Shown here: piece after piece, positions 49,515 to 58,862 of the stretch
How the letters are laid out: each line of letters begins with the position of its first letter
How positions within the stretch are numbered: position 1 is the stretch's first letter
NCBI GenBank assembly: GCA_022711465.1
Contig: JAKLEZ010000026.1
Coordinates: 1-64,000 of the forward strand
Direction of reading: 5' to 3'
Source: Planctomycetota bacterium
GTDB lineage: Bacteria > Planctomycetota > Phycisphaerae > UBA1845 > PWPN01
Length of the DNA: 64,000 nt
Notes under the pieces: model-generated
Told to the model about the DNA's origin: nothing
Database searches by the model: none
What the model saw: the letters and a program-made list of their open reading frames with translations, nothing else
Made by a program: the position numbers and the translations under genes

Positions 49515-52500
49515 GAGAGGGCCTCCTGAGATTGGTCGCCGGGTAGGGGCGGTCTTTTGCGCCGGGACTCCGGCCAACCGAGCAGGATCAATCCGGCCAG
49601 CAGGAGACCGCCGCACATCAGCCACTCCTGCGTACGGCCCATTTGGCCAAGGGCGGTCTCGATGGCCGGTCCGATGCGTTCGTGGTTGAACATATCTACG
49701 ATTGGCGGCCAATTGACCGCTCCCATCACGTCCGTGAGGATACGGAAGCACCCGAGAAACGCCGTGTAGGCGAGGATGACGCGGCCGACGTGGGCGGCGC
49801 CCGCCCGTCGCCGGGCGATCAGGGTCAACAGCATGGCGAAGACCATGATGCCGCACGCCACGGCGACGAAGGCTCGCTCCATGAGGTTGGGCCAGCCGGT
49901 GTAATTGCCGAAGTCGCGTGTCAGTTGTGCGGCGAGAGAGGGGTCGGGGAAGCCGGCGGCGATCAGTGCGGGCAGATCGACGGCCGCCAGGAAGCTCACG
50001 GCCAAGCCAGCGAGGAGCACCAGACCACCGATCACGGCCAGGAACGGATTAGTCAATCCGCGAGGACGGGGGCTGGTCTGCAGACGAGCCGGTTGGGGCA
50101 GAGGCATGAGGCCGGCGGCGATGGTCTGCTGCGGCCAGAGTGCGGGCGGGACGGGAGCGGCGGGGGTGGCGGGCTCGACGGTGGGTACCGGCGCTGGAGG
50201 CGGGGCAGGCGCTGGCGGATGGGGTACAGGATTGGCGGATGGGGGGTACTTGCCGAGCTCATCGAGGCTCTGCCAGGCCAGCAGCCGCAGGCCATACCGG
50301 TCGGTGAAGCTGCCGCCAACGATCATGATGACATCGATCAGTGTACCGACGCCCAGGAAGCCCAGGGTGCATAGCCAGATCAGTCCCGTGCCGATCTTGC
50401 CGACGTAGAAGCGGTGGAGGCCGCACAGGGGGAAGAGGAAACCGACGCAGGCCAGCAGCAGAGCCCACAAGCGTAATCGTGCCGAGGCGCCTTGCACATT
50501 GGGCACATAGGGGGGGGCTGCCAGGGCGACCGCACTGGCGGAGAGGCTGCTGACGGTTCGATCGGGAATGCAGGCCAGGACGATGAACAGGATCGAGGGG
50601 AAGATGATGAAGCCCAGGCCGATCAGCGTTTCATCGTCTCTCAGATTGACGCACGCCATGAAGCAGACTGATGTCAGCACGGCCGAGGCACAGAGCATCA
50701 GCAGCACGGGGCGGATGAAGCTGTTCCAGCCACTTCGATAGGTATTCTTCACCGCTCGCACGAGGCAGAAGAGGGCGAACATGCACGCGCCGAGGCCTGC
50801 TGCGACGGCAATGGCCGCCTCCTCGCTGGACAAGCGGGCGATCCCCGCGAAGCAGAACAGCATGAGGCCTGTTCCGCTGAGCAGGGCGAAGGCGAGCAGG
50901 AACAGTCCGCGGGCCCAGCTGGGGAGCATGCGGCCACCGTAGCCGGCCGGATGGTGGGGTTGGCCGGGGAGCACTCGACCGCCGAAGGTATCGGCCGCCG
51001 GAGGGGGCGGAGGAGGGGGCGAAAGGCGTTCGTCGCGTGTAGCCGGGGCGGGTTGCGAGGCCTGGTGGACGGCTCGGTCGGCAGTTGGGCTCCAGGCCGC
51101 CTGACCTGTGGCGGTCGGGGCCGCGGCGAGGCTATGGTGTACGGACGGATCGAAGGGGGCCAGGACCTGGCTGACGAGTGCGACGCCGGCCATGATTCCG
51201 CCCGCCAAGGTGGCGTTGCCGTCGAGGATCATGGCCGCGATCCAGGCGCTCAGGCCGGCCCAGAAGGCGACTCCGAGGGAGAGTCTTTCGGGCCGACCGG
51301 CAGCGACGTGCCGTCGCCAATTGACCAGGAAGAGGGCCACTCCGGCGCTGAGCAGGGTGGTCATCAAGGTTTTCTGCAGAATCCAGGGTGCTGCACCGCG
51401 GCTGCCGAACGGACCGAGGAGGCCGGTCAGCGGCAGGAGCATGGCCACCACCAGAGGGGCGATGTAGATCAGCCGACCGAAGTCCGGGCGGCGTGTCTCG
51501 CCGGACTTGAGCTGTTTCATGCGTATGATCACGACGACGCCCAAGGCGCCGAGAATGACCGGGTTGAAGGCGATGAAGGACCAGGCCACGGCTGGGTCGC
51601 CCATTCCCAATTTGTGGGCCGCGAAGATGCAGGGCATGGTGCACAACAAGCCGGCGACGGCGGCGGTGCCCCCGAAAGCGAGGCGTTGGACGAAGCTGCT
51701 CTCCCCTGCCAGCTTAGCCGCGAATTTGGCCTGGGCCACGATGACTCCGCCTGCGGCACCCATGATCGCCACGAAAGCGAACAACGGCAGCCAAAGCGGG
51801 TTCGCGGAGCCCATCGAGCTGGCGAGGATTCCGGACCCACCGGCCACGATGGCGGCGGTGAGGACGCCGAGCAGGCGGCGCTGATTCCAGTCCAGCGGGT
51901 CGCGGGCCGGATCTGCGAACACCTTTGGCGAAAGCAACGGCGTGACGGGCGGTGGAGGAGGCGGAGGTGTCGCCCGTCCGCTCAGCCGATCGCTGAGGCG
52001 GGTGCCGACCTGGGCCATCCGTTCGCCGAATTGTTCGCCCCACTGCCCCATCCGCCGGCCGAACTCATCCATTCGCCGGCCGAACTCGTCCCAGCCTTCA
52101 CCGGTGCCGCCGGCGTGACCTGGGCCCGGTGCCGGTTCACCGAGACGAGCGCCGGTGTGCTCGGCGGACGAACCTGGGCCGCCGGCGGTCACCTTCTGGC
52201 CGATGCGTTCGGCGACCATAGAGAGGCTTTCCGGCCGGAAGACCGACACGCTATTGCGGACGTGTTCGGCGCCGAAGACGGCCTCGACCATTTCCTGGGC
52301 TGACTGGTAGCGGTCTGCGGGGTTCTTGGCCATGGCCCTTCGGACCACGGTGGCGAAGGGCTCCTCGATGCCGGTCAAGTCGGGCTCGCCGGCGAGGTGC
52401 TTCATGAGTACCTCGCCCGGCGAGGCACCCAGATAGGGTGTCTGTCCGGTGAGCATCTCGTAGAGCACGACGCCGAGGGCGTAGACGTCCACGCCGCGGT

Positions 52501-53053
52501 CGTAGCGACCCTGGCCGATTTCCGGGGCCATGTAGTGGACGGTACCGACGGTGACGGTCTGGCCGCTGTGCACGCTGGCGCTCATGGCCTTGCTGAGGCC
52601 GTAGTCGCCGATCTTGACGTAGCCATCCTCGTAGAAGATGTTGCCAGGTTTGAGGTCACGGTGAACGATACCCTGGTCATGCAGGTAGGTGAGTCCCTTA
52701 GCGATTTCGCGGAGGAAGAACGCGGCTTTCTGGGTACCGACACCGGCCGGAGACTGGTCGATGAGTTCACGAAGCGAGGGGCCGGAGACGTACTCCATGA
52801 TGACGAACGGTTCGCCGTCGGCGTTGTGTCTGACGTCGAAGATGGTGATCAGGTGGGGGCTTTTCAGGTTCATGCAGGCGGAGACGCCGCGGAGTTCGAT
52901 CTGCTCGTAGCCCTGGATGATTTTGAGTGCGACCTCGCGGCCGCTGTCACTCAGGGCGTAGTAGACTTCTCCGAAGCCGCCCCGTCCTACCGCGCGCTGG
53001 ACGGTGTAACCCTCCAGGGGGCGATCGCCGTGTTTGTAGCGGAATGCTGTCAT
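49511..53053 (-). CDS. Large membrane Ser/Thr protein kinase with TM2 domain
   Basis: 1180 residues from ATG 53053 (GGAAG 8 bases upstream). Kinase domain ~15-275: Gly-loop GRGGFGEV (23-30), Lys44 (VALKII), catalytic HRDLKPGN (131-138), Mg motif DYG (150-152, Tyr instead of Phe) and MAPE (175-178). All catalytic residues are present. After a linker with a repeat of EFGRRMDEFGRRM come several membrane helix blocks between ~410 and 900, a TM2-type module (LFPLCGLHRFYVGKIGTGLI), a Pro-rich stretch, and a final four-helix block (~1030-1170). No PASTA or other extracellular sensor is seen. It heads the kinase-membrane protein-sigma factor trio. Confidence 0.9.
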   Translation of the reverse strand: MTAFRYKHGDRPLEGYTVQRAVGRGGFGEVYYALSDSGREVALKIIQGYEQIELRGVSACMNLKSPHLITIFDVRHNADGEPFVIMEYVSGPSLRELIDQSPAGVGTQKAAFFLREIAKGLTYLHDQGIVHRDLKPGNIFYEDGYVKIGDYGLSKAMSASVHSGQTVTVGTVHYMAPEIGQGRYDRGVDVYALGVVLYEMLTGQTPYLGASPGEVLMKHLAGEPDLTGIEEPFATVVRRAMAKNPADRYQSAQEMVEAVFGAEHVRNSVSVFRPESLSMVAERIGQKVTAGGPGSSAEHTGARLGEPAPGPGHAGGTGEGWDEFGRRMDEFGRRMGQWGEQFGERMAQVGTRLSDRLSGRATPPPPPPPVTPLLSPKVFADPARDPLDWNQRRLLGVLTAAIVAGGSGILASSMGSANPLWLPLFAFVAIMGAAGGVIVAQAKFAAKLAGESSFVQRLAFGGTAAVAGLLCTMPCIFAAHKLGMGDPAVAWSFIAFNPVILGALGVVVIIRMKQLKSGETRRPDFGRLIYIAPLVVAMLLPLTGLLGPFGSRGAAPWILQKTLMTTLLSAGVALFLVNWRRHVAAGRPERLSLGVAFWAGLSAWIAAMILDGNATLAGGIMAGVALVSQVLAPFDPSVHHSLAAAPTATGQAAWSPTADRAVHQASQPAPATRDERLSPPPPPPPAADTFGGRVLPGQPHHPAGYGGRMLPSWARGLFLLAFALLSGTGLMLFCFAGIARLSSEEAAIAVAAGLGACMFALFCLVRAVKNTYRSGWNSFIRPVLLMLCASAVLTSVCFMACVNLRDDETLIGLGFIIFPSILFIVLACIPDRTVSSLSASAVALAAPPYVPNVQGASARLRLWALLLACVGFLFPLCGLHRFYVGKIGTGLIWLCTLGFLGVGTLIDVIMIVGGSFTDRYGLRLLAWQSLDELGKYPPSANPVPHPPAPAPPPAPVPTVEPATPAAPVPPALWPQQTIAAGLMPLPQPARLQTSPRPRGLTNPFLAVIGGLVLLAGLAVSFLAAVDLPALIAAGFPDPSLAAQLTRDFGNYTGWPNLMERAFVAVACGIMVFAMLLTLIARRRAGAAHVGRVILAYTAFLGCFRILTDVMGAVNWPPIVDMFNHERIGPAIETALGQMGRTQEWLMCGGLLLAGLILLGWPESRRKRPPLPGDQSQEALS

Positions 53054-53172
53054 CGGTATTCTTCCGTCTCTTTTCCCACACCGCACACCGCATAGAAGGC
53101 GGCCTTATTCCCAACCTCTCGTTCTCAGAACCACACTTGTGATCCGCGCGGCCGTGGTTGCGCAGGGCCTAC

Positions 53173-54786
53173 TCACACGGTCGTCACCACGAACGACACG
53201 GGGCCGACGCGGACATTGGCCCCGATGGGGATGCCCGCGGCGGCGTCCACCGGGGCCTCGTTGACCAGCACTTCGGCGTTGCCCTGGCAGAGCAAGCGTT
53301 CATCGCGGAGGTGCAGTACCAGGGGCTCGGGCAGCTGGTCGATGCGTACATGCGCGGTCGTTCCCGGGCCGAGCACCAGGGAACGATCCATAAGAATCAC
53401 CCGCCGGGCGTCGCCGCGGGGCAGGCGAGCGCCGTGCAATTCGATCATAGCGGACGTACTGGCCGCGTTGGGGCGTACGAACCGCATCCGGCAGCGAGGC
53501 GACAAGGCGATCCGATCGCCGTTTGCCAGGAGCTTGCGGGTCACTGGTGTATCATTGACCGCCACCGGCCGCTGGGCCACCAGAAAATAGTCCTCGTCGT
53601 TCCGCTCGATGGTGATGAGCGGGGCGTCGGGCTCGGCCATCAGGCCGATGTCCGGGCGCTGGGACGAGCTGACCGGTCCCAGGGTGACGCGGTGGCCGCG
53701 AACCACCAGGAAGCCGCCCACGCCGTCCACCTGGAGGAGGAACTGGGTCGGGAGGCCGGTGGCCGTTCCGGGTGTCGGCGTGAGCCGGGTCTCTCCCAAG
53801 TCGGCACCACCAGGTCGTTGATGACGCGGGTGGGCCGGTACGACGGCTCTGCCGGCCGGCGGTTCCACGGGCAGGGTTCCGGTGGCCACCATGAGCAGGC
53901 CCAAGGGTCCGCCGCGGACCTGTTCGAGCCGCTCGGCGGTCTGCTGGAGTGCGTCCAGGGATGGTCCGATCCAGGCGGCCTCGGGGAGTACCGTGTTCAG
54001 GCGTCGCAGCACCTCGGTTGCCCGCCGGAATTCGCCGCGTTCGATCCGGTCCGCAGCCTGCCGGCATTGGGCCATGACGCCGCGTAGTTCGCTGACCTCG
54101 ATGGTCTCGCCCATCAGACGGGCCAGGCGTTCGACCAGGGTGCCAGCCACATCCAGCCGTCCCTGGTGGATGGAGGAGCGGACGAAGCGGAGGACCTCGG
54201 TGCTCACCGAGGTGACCAAGCCGTCGAGTCTACTATTGGTTGCATGAGCCTGTCGGGCCTCGACCAGGGCGGCCATGGCGGCGTCCCAATCCTGGCGTCC
54301 GCGTGCGGCGTCGGCTCGGTCGAGGGCTGCCTCAGCCCGCGTCCGAGCGGTCGCCGCCTTCTCGCGGAGTGCGGCCACCTTGACGGCGTCCTGGTCCATG
54401 CTGTCGAGGAGTCCTTCGGCCATCGAAAGCCGGCCGTTCTCCAAGTGCTGGCGAGCGGCGGCGAGGGCATCTGCCCGGCGATGTTGCTCGCGTTGATCGG
54501 CCTGCATGGCCTCGTTGATTGCCGCCCGGAGTTCTGCGGCCTCATTGAGGTTGCCGCCGAGCTTGCCGGCCTTTTCGCAGTCGGCGAGGGCCTGCTGCCA
54601 GCGTGTGTCCGCCAGATGAGCGCGTCCGCGTTCGATCAAGGCTCGGGTCAGGCGGCCGATCACTTGCTGGCCGCGATAGTGAGCCCGCACGTCATCGGAG
54701 CAGGCCAGCTCGAAGGCCTCGTCCAGGCGTCCGTCCTTCAGGGCGGTCTCAGCTTGTCGAATCCGTAGGATAAGCACGGGATCCAC
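53173..54786 (-). CDS. TPR-like helical protein with FHA-like C-terminus
   Basis: 537 residues from ATG 54786. Residues 1-300 are alpha-helical, Ala/Arg/Glu-rich and TPR-like (LILRIRQAETALKDGRLDEA, WQQALADCEKAGKLGG, DWDAAMAALVEARQAHA). After a Pro-rich linker, residues ~350-435 look like an FHA domain (LVVRGHRVTLGPVSSSQRPD, ITIERNDEDYFLV, LLANGDRIAL), followed by a second, similar beta-rich module (~445-537: SLVLGPGTTAHVRIDQLPEP, DAAAGIPIGANVRVGPVSFV). FHA domains bind phosphothreonine, so this protein is a natural reader of the kinase encoded 119 bases downstream. Confidence 0.8.
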   Translation of the reverse strand: MDPVLILRIRQAETALKDGRLDEAFELACSDDVRAHYRGQQVIGRLTRALIERGRAHLADTRWQQALADCEKAGKLGGNLNEAAELRAAINEAMQADQREQHRRADALAAARQHLENGRLSMAEGLLDSMDQDAVKVAALREKAATARTRAEAALDRADAARGRQDWDAAMAALVEARQAHATNSRLDGLVTSVSTEVLRFVRSSIHQGRLDVAGTLVERLARLMGETIEVSELRGVMAQCRQAADRIERGEFRRATEVLRRLNTVLPEAAWIGPSLDALQQTAERLEQVRGGPLGLLMVATGTLPVEPPAGRAVVPAHPRHQRPGGADLGETRLTPTPGTATGLPTQFLLQVDGVGGFLVVRGHRVTLGPVSSSQRPDIGLMAEPDAPLITIERNDEDYFLVAQRPVAVNDTPVTRKLLANGDRIALSPRCRMRFVRPNAASTSAMIELHGARLPRGDARRVILMDRSLVLGPGTTAHVRIDQLPEPLVLHLRDERLLCQGNAEVLVNEAPVDAAAGIPIGANVRVGPVSFVVTTV

Positions 54787-54940
54787 TCCGCCTCTGGGTC
54801 AGTCCATTCAGGAAGACAGTTTCGGCCCACATCACGCCTAAGTATACCACTACGGTGCCCGTCTGAATCGTCTGGAGCGATCGCACGGGTCAGCGGCCGC
54901 GACCACCGCGACCGCTGGGACCCGTGCCGCCGCATATGAA

Positions 54941-55822
54941 CTAGTCTGCCGCGCGTTCCGGCACCATGACCACTGCGGGCGAGCCGGCTGCCGGGCGGGT
55001 GGTCGGGGAGGACGATTCGACGGTCTTGGCGGTATCGGCCTTGGTCTCGGGTGACAGGAACTCGTTGACCTGGGCGATCAGGTCTTTCTCATCGATCACG
55101 TCGACCGCGATCGGCTGGACGAACTGGGCCTGGTGGGCCAGGACTCGCTCGGCGACGTCGAGGCGTTTGCGGATCTGGCCGATGAGCTTCTCGGTCTGAG
55201 CCAGCTTGCTGTTGTCGAACTGCACATTGGTGCCGACGGACGAGGCCTTTACCAGGCGATACTGGCCCTCGAGGCCCTGGATCTGGTCCTGGAGGCGAGC
55301 CTTCTGGGCCTTGGTCTTATCCAGCATCTGGATGGCGGCCAAAAGCGATTTCTGCCGGGTTTCGAGGAGTCGCTCCTTGCCGGCGAGCACGACCTCGACC
55401 TCCTTGGCGCGATCGAAGGACCGGGCCAATTCCTCCTTCACCTGCTGGCGGGAGTAATCGAAGCCGCCCAGCGCGTAGCTAGCCTTTTCCACGCCGAGGG
55501 TGTCGCGCAGCCGGACGATTCGTGTTTTCTCCTCAGCGACGGCCTTTCGGCTCTGGTCGATGTCCGATTTCAGGCCGGCGATCTCGACCTCTTCCTGGGC
55601 GACGAGACGGACGTTGGCCTGCATCTCCGGCAGGATGTCGTCCAGGAGATCGCGGGCCCGCTGGAGTTCGAACTCGATGGGTACCGAATCCTTGACCGCG
55701 GTCTGAACCGACTTGGCCGAGCTGGACAAGTAGCTGAACGCGTCGCCACCGAAGAAAACCCCAGCGACCAAGCACACGCCGGCCACCCCGCACGCTCCGT
55801 ACTTGACTACCCGCATAATCAT
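54941..55822 (-). CDS. Membrane-anchored coiled-coil protein
   Basis: 293 residues from ATG 55822 (AGGAG 7 bases upstream). One TM helix at ~10-30 (YGACGVAGVCLVAGVFFGGD), then a long charged coiled coil (~45-240: FELQRARDLLDDILPEMQAN, LKSDIDQSRKAVAEEKTRIV, KAQKARLQDQIQGLEGQYRL) and a Pro/Thr-rich tail. This type of protein recurs in planctomycetes but I know no function. First gene of the leftward signalling run; the gap to the FHA gene is 154 bases. Confidence 0.7.
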   Translation of the reverse strand: MIMRVVKYGACGVAGVCLVAGVFFGGDAFSYLSSSAKSVQTAVKDSVPIEFELQRARDLLDDILPEMQANVRLVAQEEVEIAGLKSDIDQSRKAVAEEKTRIVRLRDTLGVEKASYALGGFDYSRQQVKEELARSFDRAKEVEVVLAGKERLLETRQKSLLAAIQMLDKTKAQKARLQDQIQGLEGQYRLVKASSVGTNVQFDNSKLAQTEKLIGQIRKRLDVAERVLAHQAQFVQPIAVDVIDEKDLIAQVNEFLSPETKADTAKTVESSSPTTRPAAGSPAVVMVPERAAD

Positions 55823-56378
55823 CGCAAATCTCCTTGCTACAAAAGGTTATGAGTCACCGTTTTCTACGGGCCTATTTCGGGCCACACAGGGATGGTCGAT
55901 TGGGCAGGATACGTATTTCCGGATTCCTGCGAGATTGTTGGCCGGTTCTTTTCTTGCGGGCTCTGGGTAGGACGCTCGGGAGGGGGATGGGACCGGGCAT
56001 TGGGCGGGTCGTGGTCGGCGGGGTGACTGTCGGGGCAGGTCCAAGGGATGTGAGACGGGCCATGAGGGAAGAACGGGGAGGGTTGTTCGCGCTGGGCCGA
56101 GGCTGTCAAACGGTTCGCGAACGGGCCGGTCTTGGGTGGAGGAGTCGCGGAAGCGATCTCAGGACGTTGCCGCTCTGACCTGCGAACCGGGGATGCGGAG
56201 TGGCCGACTGGGTTTTGGCGGCCCCGGGGTGGTTGTCTCCGGGCTGCGGCGACTTGCGGTCTCGGTGGCCGCGGGTACACTTCGACATGGTAGTCTGCCG
56301 TAGGTGAGCTGGGATGGAGTGTTCGGGCTGATCTGCGGCGCGAAGACGTCACACGACTTGAAGGGAAAGGCCTTCACG
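55823..56378. other. Divergent intergenic region, about 555 bp
   Basis: It lies between the kinase operon (minus) and the second Gfo/Idh/MocA gene (plus), so promoters for both should be here, but none with convincing -35 and -10 boxes was found. No gene was supported; long frames on both strands are Arg/Pro-rich shadows. Confidence 0.4.
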
Positions 56379-57731
56379 ATGAGCAACTGCCGGACCAGGA
56401 TCGCGCGTCGTACCGTGCTCAAGGCTATAGGCACTGCCGGAGCCGCGGTGGGGTTTCCTCATTTTGTGCGGTCGCAGGTGCTGGCGGCGGCGGGCCGTGC
56501 GGGGGCCAATGACAAACTGACCTTCGCCCACATCGGCGTTGGGGGCATGGGCCGCGGCCACCTGTCGGACATGGTTTCGCGTATGAAGCGTGGTGAAGTG
56601 AACATCGCGGCGGTATGCGACGTCGATGAGGAGCGGCTGGGCAGGGCTTCGGAGATGGCCGGCAAGCAGGCGGACGTTTATCGCGATTACCGGTACATCC
56701 TGGAACGGAAGGACATTGACGCGGTGGTCATTGCGACGCCGGATCACTGGCACGCCCTGCAGACGGTGCATGCGGCGGAGTGCGGCAAGCACGTCTACGT
56801 GGAGAAGCCTGCGTGCTGCACGATCGAGGAAGGCAAGGCGATGATCGCGGCGGCGAAGAAGGCCAAGATCGCCGTGCAGGTCGGCTCGCAGGGTCGATCG
56901 CAGCCCGAGGCCTATCTTGCCCACCGTTACCTGGTGAACGGCAACATTGGCCACATCGACCGCGTGGACTGCTATCACTATCCCACGCCGGTGGACGACA
57001 AGCCGGTGCCGGACACTGATCCGCCCGCGGAGCTGGACTACGACCTGTGGCTGGGGCCGATGCGCTGGCGGCCGTACAATGCTCACTGTTGCCACGGCAC
57101 CTTTCGATGGATGATGGAATCGGGAGGGGGTCAGATCCGCGACCGCGGTGCCCACGTGATGAGCTGTGCGATGTGGTGGATGGGGGCAGACGGGACCGGT
57201 CCGGTCAGCGTGGAAGCGACGGGTACGGCCCCAGCCAAGGGGATGTGGGATGCGGCGGTGGACATGAAAGTGACCTACACGTTCAAGAATCCGGACTGGA
57301 TCCTGACCTGGAACCAGCACGAGAATGCGATGCCTGCGGCAGAGGAGCGCAAGGGCGGCGAGGCGAAGATTGAGCGGCCGGGTTACGGTGCGGTTTATCG
57401 TGGTGACAAGGGTACGTTCACCCACTGGGGTGGTGACGGGGGCACGTGGGCGGAGCGTCAAGCCCGGGAGTGGAAGCCGCCGGCCGGTGCCCAGGAGGTT
57501 TACAGGAGTCCGGGGCACAAGGAGGACTGGTTTGAGGGCATCAAGACCGGCAAGAAGACGATCATGAACATCGAGGCTGCGGTTGGCGTGTCCAACCTGT
57601 GCGTTCTCGGGAACCTGGCGTTTCTGCTGGGTCGCAAGATCGAGTGGGACCAGGCGAAGATGGAGATTGTCAACGACGAGCAGGCCCGGCGGATGATGGG
57701 CCGGCCGCAGCGGTACCCGTACCATCTGTGA
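56379..57731 (+). CDS. Tat-exported Gfo/Idh/MocA-family oxidoreductase
   Basis: 450 residues from ATG 56379 (aagggaaagg upstream). N-terminus RIARRTVLKAIGTAG (7-21) is a twin-arginine type leader with a hydrophobic stretch. Rossmann start FAHIGVGGMGRGHLSDM, VAAVCDVDE-like IAAVCDVDEERLG, VVIATPDHWHALQTVHAAEC and catalytic EKP in YVEKPACCTIEEG. Substrate domain: YDLWLGPMRWRPYNAHCCHG, GGGQIRDRGAHVMSCAMWWM with the conserved His. Related to the protein at 33623 but clearly a different subgroup. It probably oxidises or reduces a sugar in the periplasm. A HEAT-repeat gene follows 46 bases later. Confidence 0.9.
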   Translation: MSNCRTRIARRTVLKAIGTAGAAVGFPHFVRSQVLAAAGRAGANDKLTFAHIGVGGMGRGHLSDMVSRMKRGEVNIAAVCDVDEERLGRASEMAGKQADVYRDYRYILERKDIDAVVIATPDHWHALQTVHAAECGKHVYVEKPACCTIEEGKAMIAAAKKAKIAVQVGSQGRSQPEAYLAHRYLVNGNIGHIDRVDCYHYPTPVDDKPVPDTDPPAELDYDLWLGPMRWRPYNAHCCHGTFRWMMESGGGQIRDRGAHVMSCAMWWMGADGTGPVSVEATGTAPAKGMWDAAVDMKVTYTFKNPDWILTWNQHENAMPAAEERKGGEAKIERPGYGAVYRGDKGTFTHWGGDGGTWAERQAREWKPPAGAQEVYRSPGHKEDWFEGIKTGKKTIMNIEAAVGVSNLCVLGNLAFLLGRKIEWDQAKMEIVNDEQARRMMGRPQRYPYHL

Positions 57732-57777
57732 TTGGCGGGCGGGCAGGCGAGAAGAGCTTTCGCACGAGGGCTGAGAC

Positions 57778-58272
57778 ATGGCAGAGCAGGCGATTGAACC
57801 GGCCGCGATTGGCGAGTTGGCGAAGAAGCTGGCGGACAAGGACTTCGAGACTGCGCGGGCGGGCAAGCGACAGCTGTGGGAGATGGTTCGGCGTGTCGGC
57901 CGGCCGGGAAACGAAGGGCAATGCCGAGCGGTAGCCGGCGTGCTGTTGCGGTTGACGAGCGAGGATCAACCGGTCGTTGTCCGCCGCGAGTGCATTTGGA
58001 TGCTCTCGGAGATCGCCGGTGAGGAATGTGTTGGCGCGGTTGCGGCGATGCTCAGCGAGGTTGCTCTTCGGGAAGACGCCCGGATGGTGCTGGAGCGTTT
58101 ACCTGGAGACAAGTCTCTGGCCGCCCTGAGAGCCGGTCTAGCCGCCGCGCCGCCGGAGTTCAAAGCGGCGGTGGCCGTGTCGCTGCGGATTCGGGGCGTG
58201 GAGGTGCCAGGCCTGCCGGACGAGAAGCTCAAGCCATGTCGACAGACGAGAGTGAAGGCGGCTGGGCGGTGA
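57778..58272 (+). CDS. HEAT-repeat protein
   Basis: 164 residues from ATG 57778. Helical HEAT-like repeats throughout: AAIGELAKKLADKDFETARA, VVVRRECIWMLSEIAGEECV, AAMLSEVALREDARMVLERL. The segment ARMVLERLPGDKSLAALRAG resembles ARFALERIPGEGASLALRSA in the HEAT part of the ThuA fusion at 34960. Both lie directly after a Tat-exported oxidoreductase. It probably mediates protein-protein contact. Confidence 0.75.
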   Translation: MAEQAIEPAAIGELAKKLADKDFETARAGKRQLWEMVRRVGRPGNEGQCRAVAGVLLRLTSEDQPVVVRRECIWMLSEIAGEECVGAVAAMLSEVALREDARMVLERLPGDKSLAALRAGLAAAPPEFKAAVAVSLRIRGVEVPGLPDEKLKPCRQTRVKAAGR

Positions 58273-58392
58273 GGCGCGGCGGCGACTGTGGGCGTCATCG
58301 GGATTGAGGCGTTTTCTGGGGACAGGGACTCCGGGAGCCAGGGTTGCTGTTCCGGGCCAGGGGGTGGCCTCCGAGGGAGGAAGGGCGGCGGT

Positions 58393-58623
58393 TCAGCCGG
58401 GGGAGCCGGGTGCGTCGACGCGGAGCTCGACCAGGGCTTCCCTGACGCCTGCGACGATGGCCTCCTCCATTGACTCCACGAAATCGGTCAGGACGGGGGG
58501 GGTTTCGGACTGGGCTCGCCAGCGTCCGGACTGGTAGACCAATTGCAGGGGGACAGGTTTCCGGACCACGATGGTATCCTCGACCTGATTGACCTCGACC
58601 GGCAGGTTAATTCGGAACTCCAT
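58393..58623 (-). CDS. Small conserved-looking protein, HicB-like pattern
   Basis: 76 residues from ATG 58623. The N-terminal half is beta-like (EFRINLPVEVNQVEDTIVVR, LQLVYQSGRWRAQSE) and the C-terminal half helical (LTDFVESMEEAIVAGVREAL). The order, Gly-Arg-Trp followed by a Pro-containing loop and an Ala-rich MEEAI helix, resembles HicB-type antitoxin folds. No HicA partner is adjacent. The family call is weak. Confidence 0.5.
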   Translation of the reverse strand: MEFRINLPVEVNQVEDTIVVRKPVPLQLVYQSGRWRAQSETPPVLTDFVESMEEAIVAGVREALVELRVDAPGSPG

Positions 58624-58862
58624 ATTCTCTCGGTTCCTCAAGGCGGACACGGACAGAACCTGATCACACACCAAGCATCGGCCAAATGACGGGGCGGCTG
58701 GGTAAAAAGAAGCTGAACCGCGACGATTCGCATCCGATACAGAAAATGGCCATCGTGGGGGCGTCTTTGGTCGCCCTGGTCGGGCCTGATGTACACTGAC
58801 AATGGCGATGATGCGTGACAGGTGGAACATCAGGGTGAAGGCGTTCTAGGGGAGTCGCGGCT

